Assembly (NCBI RefSeq): GCF_001184025.1
Contig: NZ_BBYG01000023.1
Span: 1 to 64,000 of the forward strand
Direction: 5' to 3'
DNA length: 64,000 bases
DNA from: Streptomyces maremycinicus
GTDB taxonomy: Bacteria > Actinomycetota > Actinomycetes > Streptomycetales > Streptomycetaceae
Position numbers and translations under genes: made by a program. The notes beneath the pieces are model-generated. The model saw only the letters and a list, made by a program, of their open reading frames with translations. It searched no databases and had not been told where the DNA came from. Positions 45,509-53,382 of this stretch are shown piece by piece. Every line of letters starts with the position of its first letter. Positions within the stretch are counted from its first letter, which is position 1.

Positions 45509-46045
45509 GTGCTGCGCGGAAAAGCCCGGCGCGCCCGGGGGGACGGGGCAGGACCGGGCGACGATCCGCTCGACGCGGCGCAGGAGCGCCGGGTGCGGGC
45601 GGTGCTCGCGCTCGGCGGGGTCCCGCAGGCGGACCTGCCGGACGGGGTACAGCAGGTCCGGCTGCGGCTCCTGGAGCGTGCGGCGAAGGGGTACGAGACG
45701 CCGCGCGACGTCTCCGCGTGGGCGGCCGTCGTCGCCTCCAACCTCGCCATGGACTGGCACCGGGCCAAGCGCCGCCAGGAGCGGCTGGGGGAGCGGCTGG
45801 CCTCGCTGCGCCAGCACGAGCACCCCTCCGGCGAGGACACCAGCGTGCTCTCGCTCGCCGTGGCGCAGGGCCTGGACGACCTGCCCGACGCCCAGCGCCA
45901 GGTGCTCGTCCTGCGTTTCTACGCCGACCTGCCGGTGCGTTCGATCGCCGCGGAACTGGGCGTTCCGGAGGGCACGGTCAAGAGCCGCCTGCACACGGCG
46001 GTCCGGGCCCTGCGCGCCCGTCTGCACGAAGACGAGGTGGTGTGA
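45509..46045 (+). CDS. ECF-type RNA polymerase sigma factor
   Basis: A 178-residue sigma-70 family factor. Region 2 is VQQVRLRLLERAAKGYETPRD to LAMDWHRAKRRQERL; region 4 is LDDLPDAQRQVLVLRFYADL with the helix-turn-helix IAAELGVPEGTVKSRLHTAVRAL. GTG 45509 has GAGAGGGG at the right distance; GTG 45503 is the alternative. Region 2 is weaker than usual. It is followed one base later by a single-pass membrane protein likely to be its anti-sigma partner, and divergent from asd. Confidence 0.9.
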   Translation: MLRGKARRARGDGAGPGDDPLDAAQERRVRAVLALGGVPQADLPDGVQQVRLRLLERAAKGYETPRDVSAWAAVVASNLAMDWHRAKRRQERLGERLASLRQHEHPSGEDTSVLSLAVAQGLDDLPDAQRQVLVLRFYADLPVRSIAAELGVPEGTVKSRLHTAVRALRARLHEDEVV

Positions 46046-46046
46046 C

Positions 46047-46991
46047 GTGACCGCCCGACCCGGACAGGGATCCGGACACGGACCCGATCCGCACGACGAC
46101 AGCCGCGAGGACCGCGCGAGCCACGGCCGCCGACACCGGAACGACGACCACGGCGCGTACGAGAACGTCGACCGCGGTGAGTACGAGAACCACGACCGCG
46201 GTGAGCACGAGGGCCGGGACGGACGGGAGGGGTACGACGGGATGGACGCGTTGATGGCCGCCGTGCTCGACGTGCCGCTCTCCGGACTCTCCGAGGAGGC
46301 CCGCGCCGATCCCGCCTACCTGGCCGCCCACCGCTCGGCGACCGCCGACGTGGCGCTTCTGCGCGAGCAGCTCGGCGTCCTCGCGGAGGCGCTGACCGAG
46401 GCGGTGCCGGCGGAGCCGGTGCGCGAGCGGGCCGTGGCCCCCGCGGCCGCCCCCGTGCGGCGGCCGCGCCCGGCGCGCCGCTTCCGTCAGCCGGCCCTGC
46501 GGCTGGCCGGTGCGGCCGCCGCCGGTGCGCTGGTCCTCGGTGGCGGATGGATGGTCGTCCAGGTCGGCCAGGGGGTGGGCGACAGCGCGGCGAGCAAGAG
46601 CGCCGACAGCGCGGCCGGGTCGGACGAGAAGGCCGACGCCTCGGCGGGCGACGGCGCGGGTCTCCTCGGCGACCCCGGCTACCTGGCCTGCGCCCGGCTC
46701 GTCGTCGAGGGGGACGTCACCGCCGTCGGCCCGGTGGCGGGCGCCACCCGGGAACGGGTCACCCTGCACGTCACCCGCGCCTACCGGCCGGCCGGCGCCG
46801 GGCCCGAGGTCGCCTTCGAGATGGCGGCGGACATGGACCCGCTGCTGCGGGCGGGCGACCACGTCCTGGTCGCCCTGTCGAAGGGGTCCGCCACCCCCGA
46901 CGTCTGGGCGGTCGGCGAGGCCGACATCGCCCCCGAGCGGGAGGCGATCGCCCGGGCCCTGCCCGGGACGGAGGGCGTCACCTGCGAATAG
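46047..46991 (+). CDS. probable membrane anti-sigma partner
   Basis: A 314-residue protein. An N-terminal disordered, His/Asp/Arg-rich region of about 60 residues precedes a short cytoplasmic helical domain (MDALMAAVLDVPLSGLSEEA), then one membrane helix (LRLAGAAAAGALVLGGGWMV) and an extracellular domain with two cysteines. The layout and position right after an ECF sigma gene suggest an anti-sigma factor, though the usual zinc-binding HxxxCxxC motif is missing. GTG 46047 starts one base after the sigma stop. Confidence 0.75.
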   Translation: MTARPGQGSGHGPDPHDDSREDRASHGRRHRNDDHGAYENVDRGEYENHDRGEHEGRDGREGYDGMDALMAAVLDVPLSGLSEEARADPAYLAAHRSATADVALLREQLGVLAEALTEAVPAEPVRERAVAPAAAPVRRPRPARRFRQPALRLAGAAAAGALVLGGGWMVVQVGQGVGDSAASKSADSAAGSDEKADASAGDGAGLLGDPGYLACARLVVEGDVTAVGPVAGATRERVTLHVTRAYRPAGAGPEVAFEMAADMDPLLRAGDHVLVALSKGSATPDVWAVGEADIAPEREAIARALPGTEGVTCE

Positions 46992-47049
46992 CCGAGCCGG
47001 GACACGCCGGGACGGCGGGACACGGCCGGACACGGCCGGACACGGCGAA

Positions 47050-47076
47050 GGGCGGGCGCCCGGTGGACGCCCGCCC
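47050..47076. terminator. bidirectional terminator hairpin
   Basis: GGGCGGGCG and CGCCCGCCC form a perfect 9-bp stem around a 9-base loop between the convergent membrane-protein and protease genes. It is preceded by short CCGGACACGG repeats. Confidence 0.75.
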
Positions 47077-47100
47077 CTGTCGCTCGTGGGTCACTACCGG

Positions 47101-50100
47101 TTACGGAGTGACCTTCTCGATGGCCACGTTGCCGATGCCCGCGACGGTGCCCCGCGCGTTCACCAGCTGGACCTGGCCGAAGAAGGCCCGGCCCTCGGGC
47201 GCGGCGGCCGCGGCGGTGACGGTCGCGGAGACCGACGCCGAGGCACCCGTGCCGAGCTTCACCGGCGTCGACTCGTCGACGGTGACGGTGCCGAGCGAGG
47301 ACGAGAAGAACACGTCCAGGTAGTCGTACGCCGTCGTACCGGCCGGGACCGAGTAGCCCGCGACCTCGATGGTGTACGTGCCGGCGGCGGGCGACGGGAT
47401 GGAGACCGCCTCCTCCGAGTCACCGTCGGCCTGCTGGGCGACCTGGTTGCCGGCCGCGTCGAAGACCGTCAGGTCCAGGTCGGCGGAGGCGTCGGAGACG
47501 TTGCCGATGGAGACGTCCAGCGACTTGGCGCCGGCCGGGACCTCGACCGTGGTGGTCTCGGTCGCGCCGTTCGCGATGGTCGGGCGGGTCGCCTTGGACG
47601 AGCCGAGCGGACCGCCGGCCAGCTTGCCGTCGATGGCGGCGAAGTTGTTCGTGACCTTCCAGGAGACGGGGGCCGGGGTGCCGACCTTCGCCTCGGGCAC
47701 GGTCACGGTCTCCGGGTCGAAGGACGCGCCGTAGACGGTGGCGTCCAGCTTGTACGGGTTGTCGAGCAGCGGCGAGGTGCGGCGCGACTCGACCTCGATC
47801 TCCCAGACCCCGGGCTGCGGGTTCTGGTACGAACGGGCGTCGGGCTTGCAGCCGTTGCCGTCGAGGTAGTTGTTGTAGCAGTAGATCGTGGAGCTGTCCT
47901 CGACCGCGACACCGTACGGGTGGATCGAGATGAACCGGGTCTGGCTCTTGTCCTTCAGCCCGCCGATCGCGACCTCGAACGCCTTGGCGCCCTCGGGCAC
48001 GGTCAGGAAGTAGGACTGCGAGCTGTTGCGCTGCACGGTGTTCGACGCGTGGAACGCGTACTTCACCGGGGTCGAGACGACGACCGTGTTGAGGATCTGC
48101 TTGTCGAGGCCCTCGGTCTTCGGGTCGTCGACCTCGAGGATCGCGCTGGCGATGCCCGCGGCCTTCGGCTGGGCCTGGATCTTGACGGTGACCGGCTTGT
48201 TCAGCGGCAGCTTCACCTCGTCGGAGCCGAGGATCCTGAAGGTGCCGCCCGCGTTGTTCTCGATGTGCAGCTCGTGCCGGATCGCCTTGTCGGCGCCGGA
48301 CGTACGGGTGATGGTGACGTCGTACGTCTTCTTCTGGCCGGCCTTGAGGCCGCCCTCGCGGTCGTAGATGCCGGTGCCGAAGCCCGGCGTCTTCAGCGCG
48401 AAGTCGAGCGCGGTGTCGACCGGCGCCTTGACGGCGTAGTCGTGGGCGGTGGCGCCCTTCCTGATGGACTTCCAGGCGTCCACGATGTTGATGGCGCCCG
48501 CGCCCTCCTCGTACGCCTGGAGACCCTTGATGTGGTCGGCGGTCGAGGTCAGCGCCGTGCGCAGGATCGCCGGGGTGAGCGCGACCTTCTGCTGCTTGGC
48601 GGCCGAGATCAGCAGCGCCGAGGCGCCCGCGGCCTGCGGGGAGGCCATCGAGGTGCCCTGGAGCATGGAGTAGCCGGCCGGCAGCGGGTAGCCCGCCTCG
48701 GCGACCGGGGAGCCCTCGAGCCAGGTCTGCGTGGTGTTGATCGCGGCACCCGGGGCGACGAGCGTCGGCGTGAAGCCGCCGTCCTCACGCGGGCCGCGCG
48801 AGGAGAAGGGCAGCAGCGCGTACTTCTTCGTCACCTGCGAGCCGTAGTTGGCGGCCCAGGTCTCCTTGGAGATGGCCGCGCCGACCGAGATCACCTTGTC
48901 GGCCAGACCGGGGTCGCCGATGGTGTTGGCGCCGGGGCCCTCGTTGCCGGCCGAGATGACCAGCTGCACGCCGTAGGTGTCGATGAGGCGCGTGTACAGC
49001 TCGGCGCGCGCGTTGTTGCCGTCGTTCAGGCCCGGCAGACCGCCGATCGACATGTTGACGATGTCGACACCGCGGTTGGCGACCAGGTCGATCATGCCCT
49101 CGGTGAGGGCGACGTTGGTGCAGCCCGGGCCGAAGACGCAGGCGCGGGAGGAGACGATCTTCGCGCCGGGCGCGGCGCCGTTCATCTTGCCGCCGAACAG
49201 GCCGTTCGCGGCGGTGATGCCGGCGACGTGCGTGCCGTGCTCGCTGGCGATGAGACCGATGTTGGCGAAGTCGGCCTTCTTGCCGACCCAGTCACCGCCG
49301 TACGGGTCCATCGGCACGTCCTTGCGGATCTGCACGACGAACGGCTGCCGCTCGGCGACGTCGGTCGCCGGGTTGTCGGTGCCGAAGTACCCGATCTGGT
49401 AGCCGTCCTTGTACGGCTTCATCGCGGTGTCGTCGGTGAAGTCGCCGTTGTTGTTCACGTCGACGGTGACGGTGCCGGCGGCCGCGTCGTACAGGACGCC
49501 CCACACGTCGGTGGTGTCGCCGTCGCGGTTGACGTCGCCCTTGGCGTCGCCGCCCGCGGTCGCGGACTCCCGGAAGAGGTTGACCTGGTAGGAGCCGGCC
49601 TTCGCCGTCCAGGTCCGGCCGCCGAAGGTGAAGCTGGGCCCGGACACCGAGGTCGTCATCGCGCGCCAGGAGGCGTCGCCGTCGAGGATCGGGTCGGTCG
49701 CCGTCACCCAGTCGACGATCTTGCGCTCGCCGGTGGTGGTCTTCTGGAGCGCGGGGTGCGCCAGGTCCACGCCGGAGTCGAGGACGCCGATGGTGACACC
49801 GCGGCCGTCCGCCTTCGGGTTCTTCTTCACGAAGTCGACGGCGCCCGTCTCGAAGGACGGGTTGTACGGGTTCTCGGCGGGGGTGTTCTTGTTCGGCGCG
49901 GCGTAGGTCTTCGCCTTCGCGGCGGACGCGGCGCCCTTCGCGGTGTCCGCTCTCGGCGTCGGGTCGTCGAGGACGATGTCCTGCCGCAGGTCGATGGCGT
50001 GCACCGAGGACAGCTTGGCCGCGGCGGCGATCGCGGAGTCGGCCTTGCCGGTCGGGACGGTGGCGCGGACGTAACCGACCTTGTCGTAGGACTGGCCCAC

Positions 50101-50415
50101 GGAGCCGCCCTTGACCGCGTCCAGCTCCTCGGCGACCTGCTCGGTCTGTCCGGGGGCGGTCGCGACCATCAGCGTGACGTTCTTGTCGCCGGCGGCCTTG
50201 GCCTCGGCGAGGAGGTCGGCGTCGTCGGAGCCGAGCTTGTCGTGGGCGGACTTCGCGCCCGGGTCGGCCGCGGCCGGGGTCTGGCCGGCGTCGGCGGAGA
50301 AGGCCATGGGTATCGGCCCGGCCGCGGACAGCGCGGCCACCAGGCCGGCGGCCACGGCTATGCGGGCCACACGTCTTGCGCCCGATATCGGTTCACGCTG
50401 GGGGGTGAGGGTCAT
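47101..50415 (-). CDS. secreted subtilisin-like serine protease (S8 family)
   Basis: An about 1104-residue exported protease. A signal peptide (ARRVARIAVAAGLVAALSAA) is followed by a propeptide. The S8 domain contains the triad Asp in VLDSGVDLAHPAL, His in SEHGTHVAGI, the oxyanion Asn in ISAGNEGPGAN and Ser in GTSMASPQAAGASALL. A ~130-residue insert rich in Asp and Asn (NRDGDTTDVW, NNNGDFTDDT) lies between Asp and His, resembling calcium-binding dockerin-like loops. The C-terminal ~450 residues are beta-rich domains. ATG 50415 is favoured over ATG 50421 because AAGGG lies 6 nt before it. Expected to digest extracellular protein. Confidence 0.95.
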   Translation of the reverse strand: MTLTPQREPISGARRVARIAVAAGLVAALSAAGPIPMAFSADAGQTPAAADPGAKSAHDKLGSDDADLLAEAKAAGDKNVTLMVATAPGQTEQVAEELDAVKGGSVGQSYDKVGYVRATVPTGKADSAIAAAAKLSSVHAIDLRQDIVLDDPTPRADTAKGAASAAKAKTYAAPNKNTPAENPYNPSFETGAVDFVKKNPKADGRGVTIGVLDSGVDLAHPALQKTTTGERKIVDWVTATDPILDGDASWRAMTTSVSGPSFTFGGRTWTAKAGSYQVNLFRESATAGGDAKGDVNRDGDTTDVWGVLYDAAAGTVTVDVNNNGDFTDDTAMKPYKDGYQIGYFGTDNPATDVAERQPFVVQIRKDVPMDPYGGDWVGKKADFANIGLIASEHGTHVAGITAANGLFGGKMNGAAPGAKIVSSRACVFGPGCTNVALTEGMIDLVANRGVDIVNMSIGGLPGLNDGNNARAELYTRLIDTYGVQLVISAGNEGPGANTIGDPGLADKVISVGAAISKETWAANYGSQVTKKYALLPFSSRGPREDGGFTPTLVAPGAAINTTQTWLEGSPVAEAGYPLPAGYSMLQGTSMASPQAAGASALLISAAKQQKVALTPAILRTALTSTADHIKGLQAYEEGAGAINIVDAWKSIRKGATAHDYAVKAPVDTALDFALKTPGFGTGIYDREGGLKAGQKKTYDVTITRTSGADKAIRHELHIENNAGGTFRILGSDEVKLPLNKPVTVKIQAQPKAAGIASAILEVDDPKTEGLDKQILNTVVVSTPVKYAFHASNTVQRNSSQSYFLTVPEGAKAFEVAIGGLKDKSQTRFISIHPYGVAVEDSSTIYCYNNYLDGNGCKPDARSYQNPQPGVWEIEVESRRTSPLLDNPYKLDATVYGASFDPETVTVPEAKVGTPAPVSWKVTNNFAAIDGKLAGGPLGSSKATRPTIANGATETTTVEVPAGAKSLDVSIGNVSDASADLDLTVFDAAGNQVAQQADGDSEEAVSIPSPAAGTYTIEVAGYSVPAGTTAYDYLDVFFSSSLGTVTVDESTPVKLGTGASASVSATVTAAAAAPEGRAFFGQVQLVNARGTVAGIGNVAIEKVTP

Positions 50416-50722
50416 CGGCATCCCTTGTAGGTAAAGGAACGAGCACCGCGTGACCAGGCCGTTCCTGCCTGATCACGGTCGTCCGGAATGCGGTCCCGGA
50501 TGACCGCAAAGCTTTACCTAAGGGACAGCTGTTTGGGGAGAGTTGACCGAATCGATATGCATGTATGGGGAAAACCCTCTACGAGCCCACTGTGAGAGGG
50601 CTGTTCGCCGGTTGTGCGGGTTTCGGCCGGGAGGGCCGGGTGCCCCGGGCGGGCGTGCGTGTCCGACCGTCGGCTGTGCCCGGCCGGTGTGCCGGGCCGG
50701 TGTGCCGTGTGCGTCGCGCGGG
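50416..50722. other. protease upstream region with a separated inverted repeat
   Basis: No gene. TAGGTAAAG at 50427-50435 and CTTTACCTA at 50512-50520 form a 9-bp inverted pair 76 bases apart upstream of the protease start. These could be two operator half-sites or a looping site. The rest is GC-rich with CCGGTGTGCCG repeats downstream of the CGNR gene stop. Confidence 0.5.
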
Positions 50723-51310
50723 TCAGGCGTCCTTGGCGCGGGCGTAGTGCCGGGACGCCTTCGCGCGGTTGCCGCAGGCCGCCATGGAGCACCAGCGGCG
50801 GGTGCCATTGCGTGAGCTGTCGAAGAAGTGCAGTACGCAGGCCTCGTGCGCGCAGCGGCGGATCCGGTCCGGGGCGGCGGAGAGCAGCTCCAGGTAGTTG
50901 CGGGCGGCCAGCCAGCCCGGCCCCCAGGCCTCGTCCCTGAACTCGGCCCGCTCGCCGGGTCCTTCGGCGGTGAGGGTCGGCCGGATCCGCCCGTGTCCGA
51001 GCACGGTGTCGACGCCGGCGATGTCCGCCGTGCCGCCCGCCGTGCCGTCCGCCGTGCCGCCCGCCGTGCCGTCCGCCGGGCCGTCCACCGCGGCCCCGAG
51101 CGCGTCGCGCGCCCGCAGGGTGTGCCGCAGGGTCGCCGCGTCGGCCGGGAACCGCCCGTCCAGCCCGTTCGCGGCGAGCCACACGGCGAGCCCGTCCGTG
51201 TCCCGCAGCAGATCCTGTACGGCGCCCTCCCGCAGCCATCGCGTGTTGAGCAGGTCGAGCGCGAGGGGCTCGCCGGTGAGCGGGCGGGGGTCGGGGGCGG
51301 TGGCGGACAT
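50723..51310 (-). CDS. CGNR zinc-finger transcriptional regulator
   Basis: A 195-residue protein. The N-terminus LALDLLNTRWLREG resembles the ABATE sensor domain, and the C-terminus has CAHEACVLHFFDSSRNGTRR, WCSMAACGNRAKASRHYAR, the CGNR zinc finger. A short linker repeat (GTAGGTADGTAGGTAD) encoded by 12- to 24-bp repeats sits between them. It is divergent from a flavin-binding oxidoreductase gene over a palindrome-containing spacer, and probably regulates it. Confidence 0.92.
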   Translation of the reverse strand: MSATAPDPRPLTGEPLALDLLNTRWLREGAVQDLLRDTDGLAVWLAANGLDGRFPADAATLRHTLRARDALGAAVDGPADGTAGGTADGTAGGTADIAGVDTVLGHGRIRPTLTAEGPGERAEFRDEAWGPGWLAARNYLELLSAAPDRIRRCAHEACVLHFFDSSRNGTRRWCSMAACGNRAKASRHYARAKDA

Positions 51311-51367
51311 CGGGGCTCCTTCCGTACTAACCGTTCAAGAGTACGTGACCGGTTGACTTGCCGGAGT

Positions 51368-51397
51368 GTAACCCTTAACTTGGATGTGAAGGGTTAC
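51368..51397. promoter_or_regulatory. inverted repeat in the CGNR/PNPOx divergent promoter
   Basis: GTAACCCTT and AAGGGTTAC form a perfect 9-bp inverted repeat with a 12-base spacer, 39 bp before the oxidoreductase start. It is a good candidate for the CGNR regulator operator. TTGACT just upstream (51353) may be a -35 element. Confidence 0.65.
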
Positions 51398-51435
51398 ATG
51401 CGGGACTTGTCTGGGTCGAGGAGGTCGGGCAGCTC

Positions 51436-52356
51436 ATGAGCGTCTACCACGCGGGCTCGCGCGCGGTTCAGGACCGGGTGGGGGTCCGTGACCTCGCCGA
51501 TCACCTCGGCCGGGCGGTCGGCGAGGGCATCCGACCGGTCGTCGCCGCCTTCCTGGAGCTCCAGCCGCTGCTGGTCCTCGGTGCCGCCGACCCGGAGGAC
51601 GGCCGGGTGTGGGCGTCGGCGCTCGCGGGCACCCCCGGCTTCGTCCGGGCCACCGGACCCCGCCGGATCTCGGTCGCGACCGGCGTCGGCGACGCGGCGG
51701 GCGACGCGGGTGGGACCCGACCCGTGGACCCCCTCGCCCGGGCACTGGCCACCCCCGGGACCCCCGTGGGCACCCTCGCCCTCGATCCGCGCACGCGTCG
51801 CCGTATGCGGCTGAACGGCCGGCTGCGGCTCACTCCGCGCGGCTTCGCCGTCGACACCGACCGGGTGTTCGCCAACTGCCCCAAGTACGTGCAGCGCAGA
51901 AGGACCTTCGAGGTGGTCGACCGCACCCCCGGCAGCCCGCGCCGCGGCACCGGACTGACCGACGGGCAGCGGGACTTCCTCGCCGGCTGCGACACGTTCT
52001 TCCTCGCCACCGTCCGGCCCGGCGGCAGCGGGGCCGAGGTCAGTCACCGCGGCGGCGACCCGGGCTTCGTGCACGTCACCTCACCGCGCACCGTCACCTG
52101 GCGTGACCGCCCCGGCAACTCGATGTTCCTCACCCTGGGCAACCTCGCCACGGACCCCCGTGCCGGACTGCTCTTCCTCGACTGGACGACGGGCCGCACC
52201 CTCCAGCTCACGGGCGAGGCCCGTACCCGGTTCGCCCCCGACGGCACCCGCACGGTCCACTTCACCGTCACCGAGGCGCTCGACACCCCCGCCGCGCTCC
52301 CGCTGCGCTGGTCCGCGCCGGAATACTCCCCCGCGAACGCGGAGCCCACCGGTTGA
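51436..52356 (+). CDS. pyridoxamine 5-phosphate oxidase-like flavin-binding protein
   Basis: A 306-residue protein with two FMN-binding split-barrel-like halves. Blocks include LEPQ-type LELQPLLVLGAADPEDGRVW, TGLTDGQRDFLAGCDTFFLATV, EVSHRGGDPGFV and GNSMFLTLGNLATDPRAGLLFLDW. Such proteins are oxidoreductases of quinones or F420-related substrates. It is divergent from a CGNR regulator. Its 3' end is overlapped in antisense by the extended neighbouring frame. Confidence 0.9.
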   Translation: MSVYHAGSRAVQDRVGVRDLADHLGRAVGEGIRPVVAAFLELQPLLVLGAADPEDGRVWASALAGTPGFVRATGPRRISVATGVGDAAGDAGGTRPVDPLARALATPGTPVGTLALDPRTRRRMRLNGRLRLTPRGFAVDTDRVFANCPKYVQRRRTFEVVDRTPGSPRRGTGLTDGQRDFLAGCDTFFLATVRPGGSGAEVSHRGGDPGFVHVTSPRTVTWRDRPGNSMFLTLGNLATDPRAGLLFLDWTTGRTLQLTGEARTRFAPDGTRTVHFTVTEALDTPAALPLRWSAPEYSPANAEPTG

Positions 52357-52845
52357 CGTCCCCTCACGCGCCGGAGGCCGAGGGTGTCGCCGGGGACGCG
52401 GCACCGACCGCAGCCACGGCAGCAACTGCGCCACACCCCAGGCCGCCTCCACGCCGAGGAACGGCCACAGCACCCCTGGGGCGCCCTGGGCCAGCGCGTA
52501 CGCCATCCACGCCGTGAACAGGGCGCGAGCGACGCCGTCGAGCAGTCCGTGCACCGCCAGAGGCCTGACCAGGCGCAGCACGGCCCAGACGATCACCACC
52601 GACCCCATCAGGTTCGCGAACAGGGTCTGGATCGGGTCGGCCTGCGGGAACGTACCCGTTCCCCAGGCCCGGCTCCACGACGACAGCAGGTCGTGGACGA
52701 GCGCGTACGTCCACGGTGTCGCGAAGCCGGCCGTGACGACGAGGTCGTACCAGGCGCTCGCGCGGACGAGCCGGAGACCGGACGGGCCGTAGGAGGCGCC
52801 GGGGCCGCCGGGACCGAGGGGAGACGCGGGAGTGGAAGTGGTCAT
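52081..52845 (-). CDS. four-helix membrane protein with an anomalous C-terminal extension
   Basis: The frame encodes 254 residues. The first ~155 form a small membrane protein (SAWYDLVVTAGFATPWTYAL, LMGSVVIVWAVLRLV, ALFTAWMAYALAQGA) of unknown function. The rest is antisense to the oxidoreductase gene for 276 nt and has non-protein-like Arg/Gly composition. A neighbouring frame has a stop at 52364-52366, which would give a normal convergent ending 8 bp from the other gene, so a single-base indel near 52380-52420 is suspected. It is divergent from merR and probably its target. Confidence 0.7.
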   Translation of the reverse strand: MTTSTPASPLGPGGPGASYGPSGLRLVRASAWYDLVVTAGFATPWTYALVHDLLSSWSRAWGTGTFPQADPIQTLFANLMGSVVIVWAVLRLVRPLAVHGLLDGVARALFTAWMAYALAQGAPGVLWPFLGVEAAWGVAQLLPWLRSVPRPRRHPRPPAREGTSTGGLRVRGGVFRRGPAQRERGGGVERLGDGEVDRAGAVGGEPGTGLARELEGAARRPVEEEQSGTGVRGEVAQGEEHRVAGAVTPGDGAR

Positions 52846-52851
52846 GCGGCC

Positions 52852-52890
52852 GACGCTAAACACTGGACTACGCTCCAAGGTCAAGCGTCG
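52852..52890. promoter_or_regulatory. MerR-type divergent promoter/operator
   Basis: On the minus strand TTGACC is followed by TTGGAGCGTAGTCCAGT and a TTTAGC segment. The partial inverted repeat TTGGA-TCCAGT inside the spacer is the usual layout for MerR-activated promoters, here driving the membrane-protein gene. Confidence 0.55.
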
Positions 52891-52915
52891 ACCGCGATCC
52901 GACGGAGACTCCCGC

Positions 52916-53269
52916 ATGCGCATCGGAGAGCTGGCTGCCCGCACGGGCACCACCCGGGACACCATCCGCTTCTACGAGAGGGTCGGCCTCGTCGAGGGCC
53001 GCCGACTGCCCAACGGCTACCGCGACTTCGCGCCGGAGACCGTGGAGTGGCTGGCCTACGTGCGCACCGCGCAGACCCTGGGGTTCACCCTCGCGGAGAT
53101 CGCCCGGCACGGCGAGGAGCTGCGCGAGGCGCCCGACTCCGCGGACGCCCTCTCCGCCCTCTTCGAGCAGAAGATCCAGGTCGTCGATGCCCGCATGGCC
53201 GAACTCGCCGCCCTCCGCGCCGAACTCACCGACCGCGTCGGCACCGGCTGCCCCCTGCGCACGGCGTGA
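52916..53269 (+). CDS. MerR-family transcriptional regulator
   Basis: A 117-residue regulator. The helix-turn-helix start RIGELAARTGTTRDTIRFYERVGL and the RLPNGYRDFAPE wing are classical. A dimerisation helix follows, and a short C-terminus ends with one cysteine (GTGCPLRTA), so metal or redox sensing is possible but not established. GACGGAG precedes ATG 52916. Confidence 0.93.
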   Translation: MRIGELAARTGTTRDTIRFYERVGLVEGRRLPNGYRDFAPETVEWLAYVRTAQTLGFTLAEIARHGEELREAPDSADALSALFEQKIQVVDARMAELAALRAELTDRVGTGCPLRTA

Positions 53270-53315
53270 CGGCGGGGCGGCGTGCCCCCGGGACTGTGTG
53301 ACCGTGCGCCGGCAT

Positions 53316-53354
53316 GAGGAGGGGCCGTCGGGTGTCACCCGACGGCCCCTCCTC
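53316..53354. terminator. strong bidirectional terminator hairpin
   Basis: A perfect 19-bp stem: GAGGAGGGGCC followed by GTCGGGTG, pairing with CACCCGAC and GGCCCCTCCTC, with a single T at the turn. It separates the convergent merR and DUF559-like genes. Confidence 0.9.
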
Positions 53355-53382
53355 TCCCCTCCTGGTCCCGCCCGGTCCGTCA

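Noticed and set aside
46510..50430. 1306-residue plus-strand frame opposite the subtilisin-like protease
   Set aside because: Shadow frame; the protease catalytic triad and signal peptide on the minus strand are decisive.
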